In this document: piece after piece, positions 1 to 6,201 of the stretch
Numbering within the stretch: position 1 is the stretch's first letter
Layout of the letters: each line of letters opens with the position of its first letter
Assembly: GCA_023653245.1 (NCBI GenBank)
Contig: JAMNXK010000067.1
Location: 1-8,146 of the forward strand
Length of the DNA stretch: 8,146 nt
Source of the DNA: Tagaea sp.
GTDB taxonomy: Bacteria; Pseudomonadota; Alphaproteobacteria; CACIAM-22H2
Direction of reading: 5' to 3'
The notes under the pieces: model-generated
The model's input: the letters and a program-made list of their open reading frames with translations, nothing else
What the model was told of the DNA's origin: nothing
Databases searched by the model: none
Program-made: the position numbers and the translations under genes

Positions 1-434
1 AACACCTCGCGCCAATGCGCGAAGCCCGCCGCGCGATCGCCCTTCACGCTCACCGCCGACGCCAGATGCTGGCGCGCTTCGAGATAGGCGAGGCCCCTGG
101 GCGTGGCGCCCAGTCTGCCCGCCTCGGCCGTGAGATGGTCGCCCAATGCGCCAGCCCCGGCGCGCGTGGCGATCTCCAAAAGCCTGATCCGCTCGTCGAG
201 ATCGCGCGCGGCGAGCAGCGAGACGAGCGTCAAGGCCGAGGCGCAATAGGCACTCTGCGCCAGTGCGGCCGCCGCCCCTTGCAAGCCGCCGCGCGCGTTG
301 GACTGCTCCCACGCGGCACCGGCGAGCAGATCGGCGTCGTCGAGCGCTTGGGCTGCGAGCATCCCCGCGCGATCGGCGTTTTTCGGGACCAGATCGAAGG
401 CGATCAGCAGATCGAAATCGGCATCGGTGAGCAT
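1..434 (-). CDS. Hypothetical protein, 3' end missing at window edge
   Basis: This open frame begins at the ATG at 434-432 and runs without a stop to the left edge, giving 144 visible residues starting MLTDADFDLLIAFDLVPKN. I do not recognise the family. The visible part is alanine- and leucine-rich, predicted helical and soluble, with no signal peptide, membrane segment or cysteine motif. Helix-forming stretches such as SALTLVSLLAARDLDERIRLLEIATRAGAGALGDHL and GLAYLEARQHLASAV suggest a helical-repeat (TPR-like) fold, which is inference only. The start lies two bases after the stop of the upstream thioesterase gene, so the two are probably co-transcribed and translationally coupled. A GGACGGGG stretch inside the end of the thioesterase gene could serve as its ribosome binding site. 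The opposite-strand frame over this region reads as low-complexity Arg/Ala-rich protein and is a shadow. Confidence 0.7.
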   Translation of the reverse strand, partial: MLTDADFDLLIAFDLVPKNADRAGMLAAQALDDADLLAGAAWEQSNARGGLQGAAAALAQSAYCASALTLVSLLAARDLDERIRLLEIATRAGAGALGDHLTAEAGRLGATPRGLAYLEARQHLASAVSVKGDRAAGFAHWREV

Positions 435-436
435 GC

Positions 437-850
437 TCAAACCCCGTCCACCGCGCGCGGGCGGCGATCCTCGCCGATGGCGACATAGGTGAACACGCCC
501 TCGGTCACTTTGGTTTGCGCGCCGCCTTGGCGCGGCCGCGTCCAAGTCTCGACCTTGATCGCGATCGAGGTGCGCCCGACGCGCATCACCTCGCAATAGC
601 ACGACACCTCGTCGCCGACATGGACAGGCTGGTGGAAGGTCATCGCCTCGATCGCCACGGTCGCCACGCGGCCTTTGGCGCGATGGCTGGCGCGGCTGCC
701 GCCCGCGAGGTCCATCTGCGCCAGCAGCCAGCCGCCGAAAATATCGCCGTTGGGGTTGGTGTCGCCGGGCATGGCGATGGCGCGCAAGGCCGGCTCGCCC
801 ATTTCGGCCCTCGGGCCTTGTTCACGTCGCGTTTGCGCCGAATCGACCAT
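437..850 (-). CDS. yciA: Acyl-CoA thioesterase, YciA family (hotdog fold)
   Basis: It hydrolyses acyl-CoA thioesters to free acid and CoA in the cytoplasm; the YciA family is broad-specificity and is thought to help control CoA pools. The 137-residue protein is a single hotdog domain. Residues 22-50 carry the family signature LRAIAMPGDTNPNGDIFGGW followed by AQMD; Asp47 in AQMD matches the catalytic Asp of characterised YciA proteins. VATVAIEAMTFHQPVHVGDEV (62-82) and the C-terminal GVFTYVAIGEDRRPRAV also fit the family, and the length is close to E. coli YciA (132). Two starts are possible. ATG at 850 has a GGGAG about ten bases upstream. ATG at 802 (residue 17) is preceded by GAGGG at better spacing and would still keep the whole domain. 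The gene diverges from parE and is followed two bases later by a hypothetical gene. Confidence 0.93.
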   Translation of the reverse strand: MVDSAQTRREQGPRAEMGEPALRAIAMPGDTNPNGDIFGGWLLAQMDLAGGSRASHRAKGRVATVAIEAMTFHQPVHVGDEVSCYCEVMRVGRTSIAIKVETWTRPRQGGAQTKVTEGVFTYVAIGEDRRPRAVDGV

Positions 851-901
851 GACCGCTAGTCTCCCGCCCGTTCCACCGATATCGAAAGACAGTTATTCCC
901 G

Positions 902-2878
902 ATGGCCGACCTGTTTTCCAGCGCCGCGAAGAAGACCGACAGCTACACCGCCAAGGACATCGAGGTGCTGGAGGGGCTGGAGCCCGTCCGCCGCCGGCCG
1001 GGCATGTATATCGGCGGCACGGACGAGCGCGCGCTCCATCATCTGATCGCCGAAGTGCTCGACAACGCCATGGACGAGGCGGTCGCCGGCCACGCCGATT
1101 GGATCGAAGTCGAGCTCGAGGAAGGAGACTGGATGACCATCCGCGACAACGGGCGCGGCATTCCGGTCGATCCGCATCCGCGCTTCCCCAAGAAATCCGC
1201 GCTGGAAGTGATTCTCACCACGCTGCACTCGGGCGGCAAATTCTCGAACAAGGCCTATTCGACGTCGGGCGGCTTGCACGGCGTGGGCGTATCGGTCGTC
1301 AACGCGCTGTCCGACGGGTTCGAGGTCGAGGTCGCGCGCGACAAGTCGGTCTACGCGCAGAACTACTCGCGCGGCGTGCCCAAGGGCCCGCTCAAGAAGA
1401 TCGGCACGACCAACAACCGGCGCGGCACGATCGTGCGCTTCCATCCCGATCCGGACATCTTCGGCAAGAGCGCCCATTTCAAGCCGCAGATCGCCTTCAA
1501 GATGGCGCGCGCCAAGGCTTTCCTGTTCAAGGGCGTCGAGATCCGCTGGAAATGCGCGCCCGCTTTGCTCAAGCCCGAATGGGGTATCGCCCCCGAGGCG
1601 ACGCTGCATTTCCCCGGCGGCCTGGCGGACTCGCTGGCCGAGACGATCGGCAAGCGGCCGTGCTTCACGCCCAAGCCCTTCGCCGGCGACGTGAAGCTCG
1701 ACGGCCAAGGCGGGCGCCTGGAATGGGCCGTGGCCTGGCCCGGCGACGAGGAAGGCGAGGTCCATTCCTACGTCAACACCGTGCCCACGCCGCAAGGCGG
1801 CAGCCACGAGCTGGGCTTGCGCGCCGCCTTGACGCGCGCGCTGCGCGGCTATGGCACGCTGGTCAACAACAAGCGCGCCGAGCAAATCGCCGGCGAAGAC
1901 GTGTGCGACGGCGCGGTCGTGTTCTTGTCTTTGTTCATCCGCGATCCTCAGTTCCAGGGCCAGACCAAAGACCGGCTGGGCATGCCCGACGCGCAGAAGA
2001 CCGTCGACAACGCGCTCAAGGACCAGTTCGACCATTGGCTCGCCGACGATCCGGCCGCCGCCAAGCTGCTGCTCGAACGCGCCATCGAGCGCGCGGAGGA
2101 GCGCGCGCGCAGGCGCCAGCAGAAGGAGATGGACCGCAAGTCGGCCACGCGCCGCTTGCGCCTGCCCGGCAAGCTCGCCGATTGCTCGGCCAACACCACC
2201 GCCGACACCGAGATTTTCCTGGTCGAAGGCGATTCCGCCGGCGGCTCGGCCAAGCAAGCGCGCAACCGGAACTTCCAGGCCATCCTGCCCTTGCGCGGCA
2301 AGATCCTGAACGTGGCCAGCGCCTCGGCCGACAAGCTGCGCCAGAACCAGGAGCTCGCCGATCTCGTGCAGGCGCTGGGCTGCGGCATGGGCGAGAGCTT
2401 CGATCTGGAGAAGCTGCGCTACGACCGCGTGATCGTGATGACCGACGCCGACGTCGACGGCGCGCATATCGCCTCGCTGCTGATAACGTTCTTCTATCGC
2501 GAAATGCCCAAGCTGATCGAAAGCGGGCATCTTTATCTCGCCATGCCGCCGCTCTATCGCTTGGGGGCGGGCGGCGACGTCGTCTACGCGCGCGACGACG
2601 CGCACAAGGACGAGCTGATGAAGGGCAAGTTCAAGAACCGGAAAGTCGACATCAGCCGCTTCAAGGGCCTGGGCGAAATGCCGCCGGCGCAATTGAAGGA
2701 GACGACGATGGACCCCAAACGGCGCACGCTGCTGCGCGTGACGGTCCCGCTCGCCCACGACGCGGCCGACGTGGCCGACACCGAGCGGCGGGTGGAAAGC
2801 CTAATGGGCCGCAAGCCCGAACTGCGCCTGGCCTTCATCCAGGAAAACGCGAAATTCGCGACCGAGTTGGACGTTTAG
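902..2878 (+). CDS. parE: DNA topoisomerase IV subunit B (ParE)
   Basis: This is the ATPase subunit of topoisomerase IV, which with ParC (not in this window) decatenates replicated chromosomes and relaxes supercoils. The 658-residue protein is complete. The GHKL ATPase domain has Glu51 and Asn55 in EVLDNAMDEA (general base and Mg ligand), Asp82 in RDNGRGIP, the GGLHGVGV lid at 123-130, and the transducer lysine Lys356 in QTKDRLG. The TOPRIM domain has Glu442 in VEGDSAGGSAKQARNR and the metal-binding triad Asp515, Asp517, Asp519 in TDADVDGAHI, then RFKGLGEM at 586-593. ParE rather than GyrB is supported by LPGKLADCSA, SAKQARNRNFQAILPLRGKILN, and the length without a GyrB-type insert. ATG at 902 is the only good start: the frame has a stop at 857-859 and no other ATG, GTG or TTG between. 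No clear Shine-Dalgarno precedes it. The stop overlaps that of the convergent lysR gene by four bases. Confidence 0.97.
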   Translation: MADLFSSAAKKTDSYTAKDIEVLEGLEPVRRRPGMYIGGTDERALHHLIAEVLDNAMDEAVAGHADWIEVELEEGDWMTIRDNGRGIPVDPHPRFPKKSALEVILTTLHSGGKFSNKAYSTSGGLHGVGVSVVNALSDGFEVEVARDKSVYAQNYSRGVPKGPLKKIGTTNNRRGTIVRFHPDPDIFGKSAHFKPQIAFKMARAKAFLFKGVEIRWKCAPALLKPEWGIAPEATLHFPGGLADSLAETIGKRPCFTPKPFAGDVKLDGQGGRLEWAVAWPGDEEGEVHSYVNTVPTPQGGSHELGLRAALTRALRGYGTLVNNKRAEQIAGEDVCDGAVVFLSLFIRDPQFQGQTKDRLGMPDAQKTVDNALKDQFDHWLADDPAAAKLLLERAIERAEERARRRQQKEMDRKSATRRLRLPGKLADCSANTTADTEIFLVEGDSAGGSAKQARNRNFQAILPLRGKILNVASASADKLRQNQELADLVQALGCGMGESFDLEKLRYDRVIVMTDADVDGAHIASLLITFFYREMPKLIESGHLYLAMPPLYRLGAGGDVVYARDDAHKDELMKGKFKNRKVDISRFKGLGEMPPAQLKETTMDPKRRTLLRVTVPLAHDAADVADTERRVESLMGRKPELRLAFIQENAKFATELDV

Positions 2879-3780
2879 CGCGCGGCACGCAACCGCTCGA
2901 ACAGCGCGCGGGCGGGCTTGGACAGCCCCGCTATACTTCGCACGCACAGCACCAGGCGCCTTCGGGCGAAGTCCTCGGCCAGGGGAATCCACACGACCGG
3001 CAACGCCGCCACGGCGCGCTCGGCGGCGATGCGCGACATGACGGCCACGCCCGCGCCGCCGGCGACGAAGCGCGCCAACGCGTCGAAATTCCCCGCGCGC
3101 ACGCGGATGCGCGGGCGCAGACCGCGCTTGGCGGCCTGGGTTTCGACCACCCGCGCTTGCGCCGCGTCTTCGGCCAACGCGACCATCGGAAACGCCGCGA
3201 GCCGGGCCAGCGTCACCGCCTTGCGCCGTGCCAATTCGTGCCCGCGCGGCACCAGCGCCACCAGCGGATCGGGGCGATAGGGAAACACTCGCACGCCCGC
3301 GAGCTCCGCCGTGTCGGCGGCGATGCCGATCTCCGCCTCCCCGATCGCCACCGCGCGCGCGATGTCGGGGCTCCAGCGTTCGGCGAGTTCGATGTCGATG
3401 TCGGGGTGCTCCGCCAGATATGGCGCGAGATCGGAAGGCAGGTGCTCGCTCGCCGCCCCGGTATTGGCGGCGATCTTGATCGTGCGCCGTGCGCCGGCGG
3501 CGAACTCGGCCATATCGGCGCGCAAGCGCGCATGGCCGTGGGACAGCGCGCGCGCGTGATCGAGAAAGGCGCGCCCGGCGGCGGTCGGCGCCAGACCGCG
3601 ACGATGGCGCGCGAACAGCGCCACGCCGAGCGTCGCCTCGATCGCCTTCAGCCGGCCGCTCGCCGAGGCGAGCGCCAAACGCACGCGCTTGGCCGCCCCC
3701 GCCAGCGAGCCGGTTTCGGCGACGGCCAAAGCGAGATCGAGATCGAGGGGGTCGAAGCGCATCGGAAATTTCGAACTCAC
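2875..3780 (-). CDS. LysR-family transcriptional regulator
   Basis: This is a DNA-binding regulator of the LysR type, probably controlling the divergent TauE/SafE permease gene and itself. Numbered from the GTG at 3780, it has 301 residues. The winged helix-turn-helix spans about 10-68 (DPLDLDLALAVAETGSLAGAAKRV, then a recognition helix in LALASASGRLKAIEATLG and LFARHRRGLAPTAAGRAF). A linker helix follows, and the periplasmic-binding-protein-like effector domain runs from about 98 to 295, starting RRTIKIAANTGAA. An alternative ATG at 3762 (residue 7) begins MRFDPLDLDL, gives 295 residues, and matches the usual LysR N-terminus better. Neither start has a strong ribosome binding site. The stop at 2877-2875 overlaps the parE stop. 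The effector cannot be told from the sequence. Confidence 0.93.
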   Translation of the reverse strand: MSSKFPMRFDPLDLDLALAVAETGSLAGAAKRVRLALASASGRLKAIEATLGVALFARHRRGLAPTAAGRAFLDHARALSHGHARLRADMAEFAAGARRTIKIAANTGAASEHLPSDLAPYLAEHPDIDIELAERWSPDIARAVAIGEAEIGIAADTAELAGVRVFPYRPDPLVALVPRGHELARRKAVTLARLAAFPMVALAEDAAQARVVETQAAKRGLRPRIRVRAGNFDALARFVAGGAGVAVMSRIAAERAVAALPVVWIPLAEDFARRRLVLCVRSIAGLSKPARALFERLRAAR

Positions 3781-3784
3781 ATCG

Positions 3785-3797
3785 TTGGAATTCCGTA
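3785..3797. promoter_or_regulatory. Candidate LysR operator (T-N11-A with GGAATTCC dyad)
   Basis: The 53-base gap between the lysR and permease genes contains a T-N11-A arrangement, the generic LysR-type box, running from T at 3785 to A at 3797. The perfect palindrome GGAATTCC lies inside it at 3787-3794. It sits just downstream of, and touches, the proposed lysR -10 element, as expected for an autoregulatory site. T-N11-A is a loose motif, so support comes mainly from the dyad and the divergent layout. Confidence 0.35.
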
Positions 3798-3824
3798 TTG
3801 TGAAGCGATCCCGTCCGGCGTCAA
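3797..3824 (-). promoter_or_regulatory. Candidate promoter for the lysR gene
   Basis: On the minus strand there is a TTGACG at 3824-3819 (five of six matches to the -35 consensus), a 16-base spacer, and CACAAT at 3802-3797 (four of six to TATAAT). This would start transcription near 3790, just upstream of the GTG at 3780 and the ATG at 3762. A leader starting there would hold little room for a ribosome binding site before the GTG, which mildly favours the ATG. Confidence 0.4.
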
Positions 3825-3833
3825 CTGGCGGAC

Positions 3834-4577
3834 ATGACCGATCCCCTCCTCCTCGCTTTCGTCGTGTTCGTGTTCCTGCTCGGCGGCCTGTCCAAGGGCG
3901 TGCTCGGCATGGGCCTGCCGACCATCACGCTCGGGCTGCTGGCGCTGGCCATGGCGCCGGTCGAGGCGGCGGCGCTGCTGATCGTCCCCTCGCTGGTCAC
4001 CAATTTCTGGCAGATGCTCGCGGGCGGTCGCTTCGCCGCTCTGTGCGAACGGCTGTGGCCCTTCTTGCTGATGCTCGTACCCTCGACCGTGCTCGCGGCC
4101 GGTCTGCTGACCGGCCCGCTCGGCCGGCATGCGGGCCTCGCCCTCGGGATCGTGTTGCTCGTTTATGGCGCGCTGACGCTGTCGGGCCGGCAATGGCGCG
4201 TGGCTCCCGCGAACGAAAAATCCACCGGCGCGGTTTGCGGACTCGCGACCGGTGCGGTCACCGGCGTGACCGGCGTGTTCGTGATGCCGGCGGTGCCCTA
4301 TCTCAACGCCATCGGCTTGGAGAAGGACGAACTCGTCCAGGCGCTCGGCATATCCTTCATGGTCTCGACCGCGGCGCTGGCGGTGGGCCTCGGCCATGCG
4401 GGCGCCTTCGACCTCGACGCGGCGATCGCCTCGCTGGTGGCGTTGGGGCCGGCGCTGGCGGGCATGTGGCTGGGCCAGCGCGTGCGCGCGCGCCTGTCGG
4501 TCGCGACGTTCCGGCGCGTGTTCTTTCTGTTCGTCCTGGCGCTGGGCGCCTATCTCGTGCTCAAGGGCATTCTGTAG
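3834..4577 (+). CDS. TauE/SafE-family sulfite exporter / permease
   Basis: This is an inner-membrane permease of the TauE/SafE family (formerly DUF81), whose characterised members export sulfite, sulfoacetate or related organosulfur anions. The substrate here is not determined. The 247-residue protein has about eight hydrophobic segments in two related halves, near residues 4-27, 31-57, 74-94, 100-118, 134-156, 167-190, 198-216 and 229-246. Each half carries a family glycine motif: GGLSKGVLGMGLPTI (17-31) in the first and TGAVTGVTGVFVMPAVPYL (139-157) in the second, the latter followed by LEKDELVQALGISF. The ATG at 3834 has GGCGG just upstream at short spacing. It diverges from a LysR gene across 53 bases, so LysR control is likely. 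Its last 28 bases overlap the convergent cytochrome gene. Confidence 0.9.
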   Translation: MTDPLLLAFVVFVFLLGGLSKGVLGMGLPTITLGLLALAMAPVEAAALLIVPSLVTNFWQMLAGGRFAALCERLWPFLLMLVPSTVLAAGLLTGPLGRHAGLALGIVLLVYGALTLSGRQWRVAPANEKSTGAVCGLATGAVTGVTGVFVMPAVPYLNAIGLEKDELVQALGISFMVSTAALAVGLGHAGAFDLDAAIASLVALGPALAGMWLGQRVRARLSVATFRRVFFLFVLALGAYLVLKGIL

Positions 4578-5209
4578 GCGGGCGGCACGTAGAGCAGGAA
4601 ATCCTGCGTGCGCGCCGCCTCGTGGCATTGCGCGCAAAAGCGCACGCGCGCATTGTCCCGGCCGCCGGTCTCCCCGATCAACGCGCCGCTAGGTTCGAAC
4701 ACCGCGAAGCGCCAATCGTTGATGCCCGGCTCGTAACCCGGCGCGCGGCGCTCCATCGCGAAAGTCCGATAAGCCACCGCGCGGCCGTCGGCCTCGACGC
4801 GAAAGCTGCGCTTGACGATCGTTCCGCCCGTCGCGATCCGCGCGCCCGCCTCGTAGTTCCGGTAGGACTCGGCCGCCGCCGGATCGGCGTAGATCTGCAG
4901 GAACGACCCGTGCTCGGAGGCGCGATAGACGCGCGACATCGTCGTCCAGCTTTTGCCGCGCACGGCGGGATCCGCGACGGCGGCGAACGCCCGCTCGATA
5001 GCCGGCTCCAGGCACGCGGCGACCGCGTCGATCTCGGCCTGAGTCAAATGGGTGGGCGGCATCCCGAGCCCGCCCAGCGCCGCCGCCGGAACCGGCGCCG
5101 CCGCCAGCCGCACGACGCGGCAGGACGCGGAATCGACGAGCGGTGCGGCGGCGCATGCGCTCAGAAGCGGCAAGAGCAGCGCAAGAGCGGCAATTCGCGG
5201 CGTTTTCAT
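4550..5209 (-). CDS. Cytochrome P460-like c-type haem lipoprotein
   Basis: This is a predicted lipid-anchored periplasmic haem protein. The 219-residue product starts MKTPRIAAL with a lipoprotein signal peptide and lipobox LSAC, giving Cys19 as the lipidated residue. From about residue 85 to the end it resembles cytochrome P460: IYADPAAAESYRNYE and GGTIVKRSFRV (129-138), a tryptophan in NDWRFAVFEPSGALIGE, the haem motif CAQCH (192-196), and a terminal DFLLYVPPAYR. Characterised P460 proteins oxidise hydroxylamine or nitric oxide with a haem crosslinked to lysine. By my by-eye alignment Lys133 is the candidate crosslink residue, but that is uncertain. The ATG at 5209 has AGAGGA immediately upstream and is the only start giving a signal peptide; upstream extension of the frame is shadow. 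It overlaps the permease gene tail by 28 bases and diverges from the amidotransferase gene. Confidence 0.85.
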   Translation of the reverse strand: MKTPRIAALALLLPLLSACAAAPLVDSASCRVVRLAAAPVPAAALGGLGMPPTHLTQAEIDAVAACLEPAIERAFAAVADPAVRGKSWTTMSRVYRASEHGSFLQIYADPAAAESYRNYEAGARIATGGTIVKRSFRVEADGRAVAYRTFAMERRAPGYEPGINDWRFAVFEPSGALIGETGGRDNARVRFCAQCHEAARTQDFLLYVPPAYRMPLSTR

Positions 5210-5258
5210 CGTTCCTCTTTCGCGCGGCGGCGATGCACGGTTTCGCCCCGCCGGACGA

Positions 5259-5287
5259 ATTATAGCGCTTCGTCTCGAAAAATCCGC
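5259..5287 (-). promoter_or_regulatory. Candidate promoter for the P460-like gene (perfect TATAAT)
   Basis: On the minus strand a perfect TATAAT lies at 5264-5259, about 50 bases before the start codon, in one of the few AT-rich patches of the window. With a 17-base spacer the -35 hexamer (5287-5282) would be GCGGAT, which does not match consensus. A good -10 with no -35 is the usual look of an activator-dependent promoter. Overlapping it is a short inverted repeat, AAAAA at 5278-5282 and TTTTT at 5289-5293 around a six-base centre. Confidence 0.5.
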
Positions 5288-5353
5288 GTTTTTGGCATAG
5301 GCTGGCCGCCAAGTCGTTGATTCGGACGACCGACCCGCCCGGGGGAACGCATC

Positions 5354-6190
5354 ATGTGCCGCTGGCTGGCCTATACGGGCCGACCCATCTATCTCGAAGA
5401 CTTCCTGTTCAAGCCCGAGAATTCGCTCGTCACCCAATCGCTGCACGCGCGCAAGGCGCATACCGTGACCAACGGCGACGGGTTCGGCCTGGGCTGGTAC
5501 GGCGACCGGCCCGAGCCCGGGCTGTTCCGCGACATCCGCCCGGCCTGGAACGACGAGAATCTCCGCTCGATCGCCGAGCAGATCCGCACCGGACATTTCT
5601 TCGCCCATGTGCGCGCCTCGACCGGCACGTCGATCAGCCGCGCCAATTGCCATCCCTTCCAGCACGGGCGCTGGATGTTCATGCATAACGGCCAGATCGG
5701 CGGTTTCGACCGCGTGGCGCGCGATCTCGATTTCGCGATCGCGCCGGATTTCTATCGCGCGCGGCGCGGCACCACCGACAGCGAAACGATCTTCCTGCTC
5801 GCTTTGACCTACGGGCTCGAGCGCGATCCCGAGACCGCGATCGCGCGCACGCTGGAAAAAGTGGCCGCCGCGCACGCGGCCGGCGGCTCGCCCGATCCGT
5901 TCCGTTTTACGGCCGCCTTCACCGACGGGCGGCGCGTCTATGCCGCGCGCTATTCGACCGACGCCAAATCGCCGACGCTGTTCTACGGCAGCGGCACCGG
6001 CGTGCGCGCGGCCGCCGGCGGAGATTGCTCGGACGATCTCGACGGCAAGGATTCGCTGCTCGTGCTGTCCGAGCCGCTCGACACCGACACCTCGCACTGG
6101 ACCGCCATCCCCGAAGCGTCGCTTCTGGTCGTCGACCGCGGCCGCGTGGACGTGCGCGGGCTGGAGATCCGCCTTCCCCAAGCCGCTTGA
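5354..6190 (+). CDS. Class II glutamine amidotransferase (YafJ/EgtC-like)
   Basis: This is an N-terminal-nucleophile glutamine amidotransferase that would release ammonia from glutamine and pass it to an unknown acceptor. The 278-residue protein starts MCRWLAYTG, so Cys2 becomes the catalytic nucleophile after removal of Met1. Family residues are all present: NGDGFGLGWYG (40-50), HVRAST (85-90) with the glutamine-binding Arg87, NCHPFQHG (98-105), HNGQIGGF (111-118) and the TTDSE turn (140-144). The C-terminal part (about 185-278) ends with the LSEPLD strand typical of stand-alone members. The cyclase-type synthetase domains found in purF, glmS or asnB are absent. GGGGGA ends seven bases before the ATG. 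EgtC of ergothioneine synthesis belongs to the same family, but no other egt gene is visible, so I give no symbol. The next gene, a glutathione transferase, starts 11 bases on and is probably in the same transcript. Confidence 0.93.
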   Translation: MCRWLAYTGRPIYLEDFLFKPENSLVTQSLHARKAHTVTNGDGFGLGWYGDRPEPGLFRDIRPAWNDENLRSIAEQIRTGHFFAHVRASTGTSISRANCHPFQHGRWMFMHNGQIGGFDRVARDLDFAIAPDFYRARRGTTDSETIFLLALTYGLERDPETAIARTLEKVAAAHAAGGSPDPFRFTAAFTDGRRVYAARYSTDAKSPTLFYGSGTGVRAAAGGDCSDDLDGKDSLLVLSEPLDTDTSHWTAIPEASLLVVDRGRVDVRGLEIRLPQAA

Positions 6191-6201
6191 ACGGACCGAC
6201 C

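Noticed and set aside
877..884. CGATATCG palindrome between yciA and parE
   Set aside because: It is only eight bases, is not extended or repeated, and is easily expected by chance.
893..2758. A 621-codon open frame on the minus strand, antisense to parE
   Set aside because: ParE motifs on the plus strand are unmistakable. The antisense product is low-complexity, rich in Arg, Ala, Gly, His and Val, which is typical of GC-rich shadow frames.
1099..3837. A 912-codon plus-strand frame across parE and lysR
   Set aside because: It reads as Arg/Ala/Gly-rich low-complexity protein and spans two well-supported genes on opposite strands, so it is a shadow frame.
3689..5320. A 543-codon plus-strand frame across the permease and cytochrome genes
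   Set aside because: It is Arg/Ala/Gly-rich low complexity, and the true permease frame has membrane segments and family motifs.
5319..5323. A GATTC (GANTC, CcrM-type methylation site) in the 5210-5353 intergenic region
   Set aside because: GANTC sites occur many times inside the genes of this window, so one intergenic copy carries no weight.
5210..6181. N-terminal extension of the P460-like frame on the minus strand, giving 543 codons
   Set aside because: The extension lies antisense to the amidotransferase gene and has no recognisable domain. The internal ATG at 5209 has a ribosome binding site, an upstream TATAAT and begins a lipoprotein signal peptide.
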